Positions 26,891 through 35,659 of a stretch of DNA of 64,000 nt are shown in pieces; positions within the stretch are counted from its first letter, which is position 1, and every line of letters begins with the position of its first letter. The position numbers were made by a program, and so were the translations under genes. Origin of the DNA: Candidatus Rokuibacteriota bacterium (lineage in GTDB: Bacteria > Methylomirabilota > Methylomirabilia > Rokubacteriales > CSP1-6); assembly GCA_016866775.1 (NCBI GenBank), contig VGLJ01000007.1, forward strand, positions 49,993-113,992, in the 5' to 3' direction. Under the pieces are notes generated by a model. That model did no database searches and had not been told where the DNA came from. It saw only the letters and a program-made list of their open reading frames with translations.

Positions 26891-27205
26891 GTGAGCCGCG
26901 TGCGCCTCTTCCTCGTGCTGATCCTGACCATCGCGCTCGATTTCTCGTCGCCGCTGCCGGCGCCGCACGCCGCCGAAACGGTGGAGGAGCTCGAAGAAGC
27001 GGCCCATCGCCACCGCGGGACCCGCCGGGCGCCCCACGTCCGCCGTGAGGCCGTCACACCCGCGGGCGCGCGCGATCTCGCGGTGGCCGCGCGCCCACGG
27101 CTCCAACGTCCGGTCGCGCGGCGACGGCCGGCATTCGCCGACGTCGTCGTCCGCAAGCAACCGCCCCGCATCACCGACTCCGCGTCCGCACCCGAAGCCC
27201 ACTAG
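26891..27205 (+). CDS. Small secreted Arg-rich protein
   Basis: GTG start nine bases after the hydrolase. The N-terminus (VRLFLVLILTIALDF) is a signal peptide or anchor. The rest is Arg/Ala/Pro-rich with many His/Arg pairs and no recognisable domain. GC-rich composition can create such sequence by chance; the signal peptide and position favour a gene. Confidence 0.45.
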   Translation: MSRVRLFLVLILTIALDFSSPLPAPHAAETVEELEEAAHRHRGTRRAPHVRREAVTPAGARDLAVAARPRLQRPVARRRPAFADVVVRKQPPRITDSASAPEAH

Positions 27206-27316
27206 CCCTCTCTCCGCGCCCGCTCGTTCCTGATCGGCACGCTCGCGGTCGACGTACGCCGCGCCGCGTTCGCGTGCCGATCGCAGACATTCGACCGCCA
27301 TCGCGGAGGGAGAGCC

Positions 27317-27847
27317 ATGACCGTATCGCTACGTGTGCTCGTCGCCGTTCACGGATACGAACCGTCGGACTGGGTTCGTGAGACAGGACGTCTGGTCGCG
27401 ACCTGGACGGCGCCGCTCGTCCGCGTGCTCGCGACCCTCGACGTGCCGTGCCCACCGTTCACGGCCCTCACCCCGGCCGCGCGGCGCGCATACGGCGCGG
27501 CGCGCATGCACTGGACCGCGATCGAGCGCAGCCGCCTCCAGAACGCCGTCGAGACGCTGCGACCCGTCCTGCCGGCGCAGGTCGACGTCGTCGAGATGCC
27601 GGCGATGGGCGGCGACCTCGCCCGGACGATCGCCGGCCACGCGCGCACGTGGGCCGCGGACGTCCTCATCGTCGGCGCGCCGCCGCCGGGGCTGCGCTCC
27701 TGGCTCAAGCCGGGGCCCGTCCACGAGCGGGTCGTGCGGCTGGCGACCTGCTCCGTCGTGGTCGCGACCTCGCGGCGCCCGGTCGGCGGGGCGCAGCGGC
27801 GCGTCGCGGCGGTGCTCCACCCGGCGCTCGCGGAGCACCGGGCATGA
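27317..27847 (+). CDS. Universal stress protein (UspA-like)
   Basis: 176 residues with a single Usp fold: beta strand VSLRVLVAVHGYEP, then AADVLIVGAPPPG and VHERVVRLATCSVVVATS, the last corresponding to the nucleotide-binding glycine loop and final strand. An upstream GGAGGG supports the ATG. Its stop overlaps the TerC start (ATGA), suggesting coupled expression of a stress protein and a membrane exporter. Confidence 0.75.
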   Translation: MTVSLRVLVAVHGYEPSDWVRETGRLVATWTAPLVRVLATLDVPCPPFTALTPAARRAYGAARMHWTAIERSRLQNAVETLRPVLPAQVDVVEMPAMGGDLARTIAGHARTWAADVLIVGAPPPGLRSWLKPGPVHERVVRLATCSVVVATSRRPVGGAQRRVAAVLHPALAEHRA

Positions 27848-28902
27848 CCGTGACACCTCAGCTGTTCCCGCTCGGCGAGTACTGGTGGCTCTACACGAGC
27901 TTCCTCGGCTTCGTGCTGATCCTGCTCGGCCTCGACCTCGGCGTCTTCCACCGCACGGCGCGCGAGGTGACGTTCCGCGAGGCCGCGGCGTGGTGCGCGG
28001 GGTGGGTCGCGCTCGCGCTCGCGTTCAACGCCGGCCTCTACGCCTACGCGCTCTGGAGGTTCCCGCGCGACGAGCGGCTCGCCGCGCTCTCCGGGTTCGA
28101 CCCCGAGGCGGCGGCGTGGCAGGTCGCGCTCGAATTCCTGACCGGCTACGTGGTCGAGTACTCGCTGTCGGTCGACAACATCTTCGTGTTCCTGCTGGTG
28201 CTCGGCTACTTCCGGGTGCCGCGCGCGCACCAGCATCGCGTGCTCTTCTACGGCATCCTCGGCGCGCTCGTGTTCCGCGCGATCTTCATCAGCGTGGGCG
28301 CGGTGCTGATGCAGTTCCACTGGGTGGTCTGGCTCTTCGGGCTGTTCCTCGTCTACACCGGCATCCGGATGGCGGTGGCGTCGGAGGAGGCGCCCGACCC
28401 GGAGCGCACGTTGCTGATCCGGCTGGTGAAGCGCGTGCTCCCGGTCACCGGGTACCGCGGCGACAAGTTCCTCGTCCGCCAGGGGGGCAAGCTTGCCGCG
28501 ACACCGCTGATGATCGCGCTGCTGTGCCTGGAGGCGAGCGACATCGTGTTCGCGGTCGACTCCGTGCCGGCGATCTTCGCGCTCACCAACGAGCCGTTCA
28601 TCGTGTTCACGTCGAACGTGTTCGCGATCCTGGGGCTCCGGTCGATGTTCTTCATGCTCGGCGGCGCCGTGGAGCGCTTCCACCTGCTGCGCTACGGCCT
28701 GGCGGCCGTGCTGGTCTTCGTGGGGTTGAAGATGGTGTGGCTCGACGCGACGTTCGGCGGCAAGTTCCCGATCGGGATCTCGCTCGGGATCATCGGGGGA
28801 ACTCTCGGGCTGGCGTTGCTGCTCTCGCTCGCGTTTCCCAAGCGCCCGGTGATCCAGGGACGCGCCAAGCCGACCGCGCGCCCGTCGTCGCGGGTGTCGT
28901 GA
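27844..28902 (+). CDS. TerC-family integral membrane protein
   Basis: 352 residues with about nine spans. The family signature YSLSVDNIFVFLLVLGYFRVP and the second acidic motif CLEASDIVFAVDSVPAIFAL are intact, including the Asp residues implicated in metal handling. TerC-like proteins act in tellurite resistance or in metalation of exported proteins with Mn2+. Co-translated with the upstream Usp protein. Confidence 0.92.
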   Translation: MTVTPQLFPLGEYWWLYTSFLGFVLILLGLDLGVFHRTAREVTFREAAAWCAGWVALALAFNAGLYAYALWRFPRDERLAALSGFDPEAAAWQVALEFLTGYVVEYSLSVDNIFVFLLVLGYFRVPRAHQHRVLFYGILGALVFRAIFISVGAVLMQFHWVVWLFGLFLVYTGIRMAVASEEAPDPERTLLIRLVKRVLPVTGYRGDKFLVRQGGKLAATPLMIALLCLEASDIVFAVDSVPAIFALTNEPFIVFTSNVFAILGLRSMFFMLGGAVERFHLLRYGLAAVLVFVGLKMVWLDATFGGKFPIGISLGIIGGTLGLALLLSLAFPKRPVIQGRAKPTARPSSRVS

Positions 28903-28908
28903 GACGCG

Positions 28909-29529
28909 TCAGGCGCGCTTGCCGCGCGGGCGCCGGTGCGCGGAGAGGCCGCGCTCCCAGAGGTACTCCTTCTCGCCCATGTGCTTCGTGACCCAGCGGC
29001 CGAGCACGAAGAACGTGTCGCTGAGCCGGTTGACGTACTTCAGGTCCCACTCGTTGACCGGCTCCACGCGCGAGAGCCGGAGGACCTGGCGCTCGAAGCG
29101 GCGGCACACGGTCCGCGCCTGGTGCATGAACGCGTTGATCCGCCCGCCGCCGGGGAGCGTGAACGACTTCAGCGGCTCGAGGTCCTTCTGGCAGTGGTCC
29201 ATCAGTTGTTCGAGGCCCTTCACCTCCGCCTCGGTGAACCGGAACATGCCCTCGTACGCGGCACCGGGCGGCGTCGCGAGCTCGCTGCCGAGGTCGAAGA
29301 GCTGGTTCTGGATCTTCTTCAGCACATCGTCGAGCCAGCGATGGTGCTCGCCGTCGGCGAGGCGCTCCTCGTTGAACGTGCGGACGATCCCGACGATGGC
29401 GTTGAGCTCGTCCATCGTCCCGTAGGCTTCGATCCGCGGGGAGTCCTTCGGCACGCGGGCGCCGCCCACCAGGCCAGTCTCGCCCTTGTCGCCCGTGCGC
29501 GTGTAGACGCGGGTGATGCTGATCGTCAT
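28909..29529 (-). CDS. pduO: Cob(I)alamin adenosyltransferase, PduO type
   Basis: 206 residues. The ATP-binding N-terminus RVYTRTGDKGETGLVGG, YGTMDELNA and the C-terminal RRFERQVLRL...VNRLSDTFFVLGRW are diagnostic of PduO/MMAB enzymes that make adenosylcobalamin from ATP and cob(I)alamin. The host therefore probably uses B12, consistent with the B12-binding radical SAM gene at 40.5 kb. Convergent with terC. Confidence 0.93.
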   Translation of the reverse strand: MTISITRVYTRTGDKGETGLVGGARVPKDSPRIEAYGTMDELNAIVGIVRTFNEERLADGEHHRWLDDVLKKIQNQLFDLGSELATPPGAAYEGMFRFTEAEVKGLEQLMDHCQKDLEPLKSFTLPGGGRINAFMHQARTVCRRFERQVLRLSRVEPVNEWDLKYVNRLSDTFFVLGRWVTKHMGEKEYLWERGLSAHRRPRGKRA

Positions 29530-29562
29530 GGGCGCCTCCGCGGCGGTATTCTACGTGATGCC

Positions 29563-30819
29563 TTGACCGCCCGCGCCTCGGCCGTGCTCGTCACGATCGC
29601 CGCCGTCCACTTCATCCACGACGGGTATGCGGACCTCGTCTACGTCCTGCTTCCGCTCTGGGCGAGCGAGTTCTCGCTGACCTTCGCGCAGGTCGGGATC
29701 ATTCGCACGGCGTACTCGGGCGGCATGGCGCTCTTCCAGATTCCCGCCGGGCTGATCGCCGAGCGCACCGGCGAGCGCGGCGTGCTCGTGATCGGCACGC
29801 TCGTCACCGCGGCGGGCTTCATCGTCGCGGGCACGGTCGGCGGCTTCATGTCGCTGCTGCTCGTGCTGCTCGCGGCCGGGCTCGGCTCCGGCGTGCAGCA
29901 TCCGCTCGCGTCATCGATCGTCTCGCAGGCGTACGAGACCGGCGGCCGCCGCACGGCGCTCGGCACGTACAACTTCTCCGGCGACCTCGGCAAGGTGGCG
30001 GTGCCCGCGGCCGTCGCGTTCGTCGCCGCCGCCTACGGAACCTGGCGCGTCCCCGCGATGCTCTACGGCGTCGTCGGGCTCGGGGCGGCGGTGGTCATGT
30101 GGCTGCTGCTCGCGCGCCTCGGCGTCGGGAAGCGACCGCCGCATCGCGAGGTCGCGGAGCGGGCGGCGGCCGGCGGCGGCTGGGGCATTCGCGACCCGCG
30201 CGCGTTCCAGGCGCTCACGCTCATCGGCATGATCGACAACGCGACGCGGTCGCCGTTCCTCACGTTCCTGCCGTTCCTGCTGATCGAGTTCAAGGGCGCG
30301 ACGCTCGCCGGCGTCGGCGTGGCGATGTCGCTGCTCTTCGCCGGCGGCGCGGTCGGCAAGTTCGTGTGCGGCGTCATGGCCGAGCGCGTCGGCATCCTGC
30401 GCACGGTGATCGTCACGGAGGCGGCCACGACGCTCGGGATCATCGCGGTGCTCGCGTCGCCGCTCCACCTCGCGTACGCGGTCCTCGTGCCGCTCGGCAT
30501 CGCGCTCAACGGCACGTCGTCCGTCCTCTACGGCACCGTCGCGGAGCTCGTGACGCCCGAGCGGCGCTCGCGCGCGTACGGGCTCTACTACACGGTGTCG
30601 ATCGCGACGTCGGCGATCGCGCCGACGCTCTACGGCGTGCTGAGCGACGCCGTCGGCATCCGGACCACGCTGACCGTCGTGGGACTGGTCGCCCTCGCCA
30701 CGATTCCGCTCTGTCTCCTGCTTCGCTCGGCTGTTTCAGTCGGGGGGCTCCCGGCGCCCCCCAAGCCCCCCACGCTCCGGCCCCGGAATGAATCCGGGGC
30801 CTCCGCGACTGCCGAATAG
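29563..30819 (+). CDS. MFS transporter
   Basis: About 418 residues with 12 predicted spans. Best start is TTG 29563. Motif A-like LIAERTGERG follows span 2, and the second half repeats it as VMAERVGI. The overall order resembles Fsr/fosmidomycin-resistance-like exporters of unknown substrate. The final 27 or so codons (PAPPKPPTLRPR) come from a G/C-run repeat and a hairpin shared with other loci, so the native C-terminus was probably shorter. Confidence 0.85.
   Translation: MTARASAVLVTIAAVHFIHDGYADLVYVLLPLWASEFSLTFAQVGIIRTAYSGGMALFQIPAGLIAERTGERGVLVIGTLVTAAGFIVAGTVGGFMSLLLVLLAAGLGSGVQHPLASSIVSQAYETGGRRTALGTYNFSGDLGKVAVPAAVAFVAAAYGTWRVPAMLYGVVGLGAAVVMWLLLARLGVGKRPPHREVAERAAAGGGWGIRDPRAFQALTLIGMIDNATRSPFLTFLPFLLIEFKGATLAGVGVAMSLLFAGGAVGKFVCGVMAERVGILRTVIVTEAATTLGIIAVLASPLHLAYAVLVPLGIALNGTSSVLYGTVAELVTPERRSRAYGLYYTVSIATSAIAPTLYGVLSDAVGIRTTLTVVGLVALATIPLCLLLRSAVSVGGLPAPPKPPTLRPRNESGASATAE
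30741..30801. terminator. G/C-run repeat plus perfect hairpin between convergent genes
   Basis: Bases 30742-30772 match 50419-50449 with one difference in 31 (GGGGGGCTCC...). Immediately after, GGCCCCGGA (30779-30787) and TCCGGGGCC (30793-30801) form a 9-bp stem with a 5-base loop. Position between the convergent MFS and enolase-superfamily genes suggests a bidirectional terminator, although it lies inside the MFS reading frame. Confidence 0.55.
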
Positions 30820-30821
30820 GC

Positions 30822-31937
30822 TCAGGTCAGGTCGAAAGCGCGGCCGGCGCCGAGCTGGTAGCGATAGCGCTCGAGGACGGCGGGATCCGGATCGGCGCCG
30901 AGGCCCGGCCGGTCGGCGATCTGCACGTAGCCGTCGAGACAACGGACCGGCTCCGCGAGGAGCGGCGCGTCGAGCGCGGCGCCCGGGAACTCGACGTACG
31001 GCACGCCGGGCGTGGCGAGCGCGAAGTGCACGCTCGCCGCGAGACCCGGCCCGTAATAGAAGGCGTGGGGGACCACGGTGACGTTCACGCTCGCGGCGAG
31101 GACGGCGACCTTGCGCATCTCCGAGAGCCCGCCGACCTTGGTGACGCTCGGCTGCGCGATGTCCATCGCGCCCGCGTCGAACGCGGCGCGGAAGCCGAAC
31201 GCCGTCGCCTCGTTCTCTCCGGACGCGATCGGGATCGACGTCGCCGCGCGCACGCGCGCGAGCCCACGGTAATCCTCCGGCGGCCACACCGGCTCTTCGA
31301 GCCATCTGAGCCCGGCCGGCTCGAGACGGCGCGCCATCGTGATCGCGTCCTCCACCGCCCACGGGCAGTTGGTGTCGAGCATCAGCTCGACACCCCAGCC
31401 GACCGCGTCCCGCGCGACGGCGACCGATTCCACGTCGGTCTGGTGCAGCTTGATCGCGGTGTAGCCCGCCGCGGCGAGCGCGGACGCGACGTGTCCAACC
31501 TCGGAGGACGTCGCGTAGCGCAGCATGCTCGCGTACGCGCGGACGCGCGGCTGCGCGCGCCCGCCGAGCAGGCGCCACACGGGCACGCCGAGCGCCTTGC
31601 CGGCGAGATCCCACAGCGCGAGATCGATGCCGGCCAGCGCGAACATGCCGAGGCCGCGCCGGCCCCAGACCATCAGCACGCGTTGCAGCCGGTCGAGATG
31701 CGCTTCGATGCGCGTGGCGTCCTCTCCGAGCAGCAGCGGCGCGAGCGTCTCGTCGACGACGTTGCAGACCGCGAGCGGCGCACCGTACGCGAACGCCTCG
31801 CCCCAGCCGGTGAGCCCGGCGTCCGTGTCGATGCGCACGAGCACCTGCTTCGCGAGCGCTCCCGCCCACGCGGACGACGGGGAGCCGGAACGGATCGGAA
31901 TGGCCAGCGGGATCGCGCGGACGGCCGTGATCTTCAT
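30822..31937 (-). CDS. Mandelate racemase/muconate lactonizing enzyme family protein
   Basis: 371 residues of the enolase superfamily. It has a capping domain (ITAVRAIPLAIPIRSG), barrel with Lys in AIKLHQT, metal ligands in LDTNCPW, LEEP and GEN, and His in PHAFYYG. The second position of the usual KxK motif is His. Substrate unknown (sugar acid, muconate or dipeptide classes are possible). Third gene of an operon with an LLM oxidoreductase and a CoxG protein; overlaps the former by four bases. Confidence 0.88.
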   Translation of the reverse strand: MKITAVRAIPLAIPIRSGSPSSAWAGALAKQVLVRIDTDAGLTGWGEAFAYGAPLAVCNVVDETLAPLLLGEDATRIEAHLDRLQRVLMVWGRRGLGMFALAGIDLALWDLAGKALGVPVWRLLGGRAQPRVRAYASMLRYATSSEVGHVASALAAAGYTAIKLHQTDVESVAVARDAVGWGVELMLDTNCPWAVEDAITMARRLEPAGLRWLEEPVWPPEDYRGLARVRAATSIPIASGENEATAFGFRAAFDAGAMDIAQPSVTKVGGLSEMRKVAVLAASVNVTVVPHAFYYGPGLAASVHFALATPGVPYVEFPGAALDAPLLAEPVRCLDGYVQIADRPGLGADPDPAVLERYRYQLGAGRAFDLT

Positions 31938-32941
31938 CGAAGCGCGGGCGCGACTTCCTCCAGGAATCGGCGGAGCTGGCCGTGCTGGTCCCACGACGTG
32001 AGCCGGAGGGCCATGTGGTCGAGGCCCGCGTCGAAGTACGCGCGGAGCTCCTCGATGCAGCGCGCGGGGGGGCCGGCGACCGTCCAGCCCTCGACGAACG
32101 CCGGGCTGAACTTCGAGGAATAGTAGGTGTCGAGAAAGGCCTTGCTCTCCTCGAGCGCGGCCGCGCGGTCCTCGTTGACGTTGATGTTGTGGTAGAGCGC
32201 GCTGCCGAGACGCGCGGGATCGCGCCCCTCCTCGCGCGCCATCGCGCTGACGCGCCGCCACTGCTCGCGGAACTCGTCGGGGCTGAGCTTGTTCGTCATC
32301 CAGCCGTCCGCCAGGCGCGCGACGCGGCGCAGCCCGCGGTCGACCGCGGCGGCGGACGCGCTCGCGCCGCCCTTCCACGTGAGCCCCGTCGGGTTGCTCG
32401 CGATCCAGATGGGACACGGCTGCTGCACGGGCGTCGGCTCGATCTTCACGTCCTCGAACGCGTAGAACTCCCCCTTGTGCGCGGCGGGCTTGCCGCTGAA
32501 GAGCGCGCGCAGGATCGCGATGCCTTCCTCGAGGCGCGCCACGCGCTCGCCCGAGCGGATGCCCATCGCCGCGTGCTCGCGCGCCTGCGCCGCGCTCATC
32601 TCGTCGGGCCCGCCGAGACAGACGGCCAGCCACGCGCGTCCGTTCGACATCACGTCGAGGCTCGCCCACTGGTGCGCGAACATCACGGGGTGCCGATGCA
32701 CGAACGTGGCGAGGCAGCCCACGGCAAGACGCATGCGCGAGGTGATGCCGGCGAGCGACGACAGCAGCGTGACCGACTCGAGGCGCGGCTTCGCGAGCAA
32801 GCTGTCGCCCACCCACAGCGTGTCGAACACGCCGGCGCGCTCGGCCGCGATGGAGATGTCGAAGAGATCGCGCGTGGAGATCGCGCCGATGACGACGGCG
32901 CGGTTCGCGAGGATGAGGCCGAAGGACGGGCGGGTCGCCAT
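31934..32941 (-). CDS. LLM-class flavin-dependent oxidoreductase
   Basis: 335 residues with the luciferase-like barrel: FGLILANRAVVIG, FDTLWVGDSLLAKPRLE, SRMRLAVGCLA and the family-typical RLEEGIAILRALFSG. Such proteins use F420 or FMN to oxidise small organics or act as monooxygenases. The cofactor cannot be assigned from sequence alone. ATG overlaps the CoxG-like stop by one base. Confidence 0.9.
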   Translation of the reverse strand: MATRPSFGLILANRAVVIGAISTRDLFDISIAAERAGVFDTLWVGDSLLAKPRLESVTLLSSLAGITSRMRLAVGCLATFVHRHPVMFAHQWASLDVMSNGRAWLAVCLGGPDEMSAAQAREHAAMGIRSGERVARLEEGIAILRALFSGKPAAHKGEFYAFEDVKIEPTPVQQPCPIWIASNPTGLTWKGGASASAAAVDRGLRRVARLADGWMTNKLSPDEFREQWRRVSAMAREEGRDPARLGSALYHNINVNEDRAAALEESKAFLDTYYSSKFSPAFVEGWTVAGPPARCIEELRAYFDAGLDHMALRLTSWDQHGQLRRFLEEVAPALR

Positions 32942-33381
32942 CAGGGCGCCTGCAGCAGCTCGCCCATGCGGTTGAAGAACTGGTCGGCCATCATCTTCGT
33001 GACGCCGCCGAGCATCCGCTGACCGACGCCGGCGATGAGTCCGCCGACCTGCACGTCGGCGGTGTACGCGACGCGCGTGCCGGCGGTGGCGTCACTGAGC
33101 GTGATCGCCGCCTCGCCGCGCACGAAGCCCGGGCCGCCGCTGCCCTCGACCGCCATGCGATAGGAATCGGGGGCCTTCTTGTCCGTGATGCGCACTTTCC
33201 CCTCGAAGGTGCCTTTCACCGCGGCCACGCCGACCTTCATCGTCGCCTTGTACTCGTCCTCGCCGATCGCCTCGAGCCGCTCGCAGCCCGGAATCGCCTT
33301 CCGGAGCTGCTCCGGATCGAGGAACGCGTCCCACACGCGCTGGCGCGGCGCGGAGATCTCGTGCGCTCCTTCGATCTTCAT
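32941..33381 (-). CDS. CoxG-like SRPBCC-fold protein
   Basis: 146 residues starting MKIEGAHEISAPRQRVWDAF, with PEQLRKAIPGCERLE and FEGKVRITDKK, the standard CoxG (carbon-monoxide dehydrogenase subunit G) pattern. CoxG proteins assist maturation or membrane anchoring of molybdenum hydroxylases. Here no such enzyme is adjacent (hcr lies about 8 kb away), and the gene leads an operon with an LLM oxidoreductase. Confidence 0.9.
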   Translation of the reverse strand: MKIEGAHEISAPRQRVWDAFLDPEQLRKAIPGCERLEAIGEDEYKATMKVGVAAVKGTFEGKVRITDKKAPDSYRMAVEGSGGPGFVRGEAAITLSDATAGTRVAYTADVQVGGLIAGVGQRMLGGVTKMMADQFFNRMGELLQAP

Positions 33382-33487
33382 TCCGGCCTCCTTCGTGTCC
33401 GCATTGTAGCGGCAAGCGCGACGTCCGTGGCACCGGGCTTGCCGATGGGTGTGTCGGCCGTCGCGGGATGCGGCGCGCCGGTTCCGA

Positions 33488-34372
33488 TCATCCCGTCCGC
33501 GTCGTTTCCCCGATCGTGACGCTGGCGACGTCCGCGGCGCGCGCGTGCGTCGTCACCGTCACGGTCTGCCCGGCCGGCTCCGCGCGCTCGATCACGCCGA
33601 GCGCCAGCGTCTCGCCGGACGGTCCGTGAAGCCCGGCGAGCATTCCCGGGGCGAGCGTCGCGATGTCGACGGAATCGCCGGTCACGGAGCGCAGCGCGAC
33701 GCGTCTCGCGTCCAGGGCGACCTCACGCGCGCCGCTGAAATAGCGCGCGAGCGCCGCTTCCCGGTGACGCCGGCGGTCCGCCACGCTCCGCGCCCGTGTG
33801 CCGCGCACGGCGGGCAGACGCACGAGGCGCGGGCGCTCGCGCGTGGTGAAGCCGCGCAGGATATGCTCGCACTCGTCGGCGCTCTGGATCGCGACGACGA
33901 CGTCGGGATCGGTCACGGCGATCTTGCGCTGCTTGACCGCGGCCGCGACGCCGCCGGCGATGAACCCCGACGTGTCCACGATGACGCGCTCGAAGCGCCC
34001 GCGCGCGGCGGCGACCAGGCGGCCGGTCGCGTCGGCGACCTGCCACGGCCGCTTTCCCGGGGACGTGACGCCGACGAACACGAACGCGACGGTCTCGGCG
34101 TCACCGGAGCGCGTGAGCGTCCGGCGCACGGCGCCGAGCCCGACGGTGGCCGGCGGCCCGATCTCGGACTGTCCGACGTCGGCGTCGACGATCGCGACGT
34201 CCAGGCCTCGCGCGAACCACTCATTCGCGATCCATGCCGTGAACGTGGTCTTTCCCGCGTCGGTCGCACCGATCACCAGCACCACGCGTGCGCGAGACAA
34301 CTCATCGATAGTGGCGCGCCACGCGGTGGGCACACGATCCTCGAGCCGTTGAACCGTTCGATCATCGACCAC
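33488..34372 (-). CDS. Clp1/Grc3-like P-loop polynucleotide kinase
   Basis: 294 residues from GTG 34372. Walker A GATDAGKTTF and the Clp1_P motif VDADVGQSEIGPPATVGL place it with the Clp1/Nol9/Grc3 5'-hydroxyl RNA kinases. VFVGVTSPGKRP and VIVDTSGFI also match. A C-terminal beta domain follows (DSVDIATLAPGMLAGLHG). These kinases are best known from eukaryotes and archaea; bacterial members are scattered and little studied. Monocistronic. Confidence 0.82.
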   Translation of the reverse strand: MVDDRTVQRLEDRVPTAWRATIDELSRARVVLVIGATDAGKTTFTAWIANEWFARGLDVAIVDADVGQSEIGPPATVGLGAVRRTLTRSGDAETVAFVFVGVTSPGKRPWQVADATGRLVAAARGRFERVIVDTSGFIAGGVAAAVKQRKIAVTDPDVVVAIQSADECEHILRGFTTRERPRLVRLPAVRGTRARSVADRRRHREAALARYFSGAREVALDARRVALRSVTGDSVDIATLAPGMLAGLHGPSGETLALGVIERAEPAGQTVTVTTHARAADVASVTIGETTRTG

Positions 34373-34415
34373 GAGGCGATTAGACCGTGCCCCGCGTCAC
34401 CCCGCACTGGGGGGT

Positions 34416-34442
34416 GAAGGGGGGGGCGGTGCGCCCCCCTTC
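34416..34442 (-). terminator. Hairpin terminator downstream of the aminotransferase gene
   Basis: GAAGGGGGG (34416-34424) pairs with CCCCCCTTC (34434-34442) around a 9-base loop, starting 19 bases past the aminotransferase stop. No clear T-tract, as is common in such GC-rich genomes. Confidence 0.55.
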
Positions 34443-34460
34443 GTCGGAAGAGCGCTCCCC

Positions 34461-35651
34461 CTACGTCAAACGCTTGATCGCCGCCGCCATGCGGGCGAGT
34501 CCCTCGCGGATCAGCTCGGCGCTCGTCGCGTACGAGAGACGGACGTGGCGGTCGGAGCCGAAATCGGCGCCCGGCACGACCGCCACGCGCGCTTCCTCGA
34601 GCAGGAAGCTCGTGACGTCGCCCGAGGTCGCGAGCGGCGCGCCGCGCGCGAGGCGACGGCCGAACAGACCGGACACGTCGGCGAACGCGTAGAACGCGCC
34701 CTTCGGCATCACGCAGCGCACGCCCGGAAGCGCGTTGAGGCCTTCGATGATGAGGCGGCGCCGTCGATCGAACTCGCCGGCCATCTTCGCGACCTCGTCC
34801 TGCGGCCCGCTCAGCGCTTCGACGGCCGCCCACTGCGCGATCGAGGACGGGTTCGACGTCACCTGGCTCTGCACGTCGGTCATCGCCTTGATGAGCGCGC
34901 GCGGGCCGGCGGCGAGGCCGATGCGCCAGCCGGTCATCGCGTACGCCTTGGAGCACGTGTTGACGACGACCGTGCGCGCCTTCACGTCGGGTCCGAACGA
35001 CGCGACCGAGACGTGCCGCCCCTCGAACGTCAGCGCCTCGTAGCACTCGTCGGACACGAGCCAGAGCCGGCGCTCGACCGCCAGCCGCGCGACCGCTTCG
35101 AGCGCCGCCGCCGAGAACACCGCGCCCGTCGGATTGTTCGGGCTGTTGAGCACGACGATCTTGGTCTTCGCCGTGACCGCGGCCGCGACGCGCTCGGGAT
35201 CGAGGTCGAAGCCGCTCGCCTCGCGCGTCGCCACCGTGACCGGCACGCCGTCGAGCAGGCGGACCTGCTCGGGGTACGACACCCAGTACGGGCTCGGGAC
35301 GATCACCTCGTCGCCCGGGTCGAGCAGCGCCACGAAGATGTTGTAGAGCGTGTGCTTCGCGCCGCACGAGATCAGCACGTCGGCCGGCTCGTAGTCGAGC
35401 CCGTTGTCGCGCTTGAACTTCGCGCACGCCGCCGCGCGCAGCTCGACGATGCCGCCCACCTCCGTGTACTTCGTCTGGCCCCGACGCATCGCCTGGACGG
35501 CGGCCTCCTTCACACGCTCCGGCGTGTCGAAGTCGGGCTCGCCGGCGCCGAACGAGATGACGTCGATGCCGCGGCTCTTCAGCTCCTTGGCCTTGGCCTG
35601 GACGGCGAGCGTGGCGGACGGCGCGAGCGTGGCGAGGCGCTTGGCGAGCAT
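34461..35651 (-). CDS. PLP-dependent class I aminotransferase (aspartate aminotransferase-like)
   Basis: 396 residues. N-terminus AKRLATLAPSATLAVQAKAK and FGAGEPDFDTPE are typical of AAT-Ibeta enzymes. The PLP Lys lies in VVNTCSKAYAMTGWRIG, and Asn and Tyr ligands are in NSPNNPTGAVF and VSDECYEAL. Probably transaminates aspartate, possibly also aromatic acids or prephenate. Upstream of coaD on the other side with an 8-base gap, same strand. Confidence 0.92.
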   Translation of the reverse strand: MLAKRLATLAPSATLAVQAKAKELKSRGIDVISFGAGEPDFDTPERVKEAAVQAMRRGQTKYTEVGGIVELRAAACAKFKRDNGLDYEPADVLISCGAKHTLYNIFVALLDPGDEVIVPSPYWVSYPEQVRLLDGVPVTVATREASGFDLDPERVAAAVTAKTKIVVLNSPNNPTGAVFSAAALEAVARLAVERRLWLVSDECYEALTFEGRHVSVASFGPDVKARTVVVNTCSKAYAMTGWRIGLAAGPRALIKAMTDVQSQVTSNPSSIAQWAAVEALSGPQDEVAKMAGEFDRRRRLIIEGLNALPGVRCVMPKGAFYAFADVSGLFGRRLARGAPLATSGDVTSFLLEEARVAVVPGADFGSDRHVRLSYATSAELIREGLARMAAAIKRLT

Positions 35652-35659
35652 CGGGCGGG

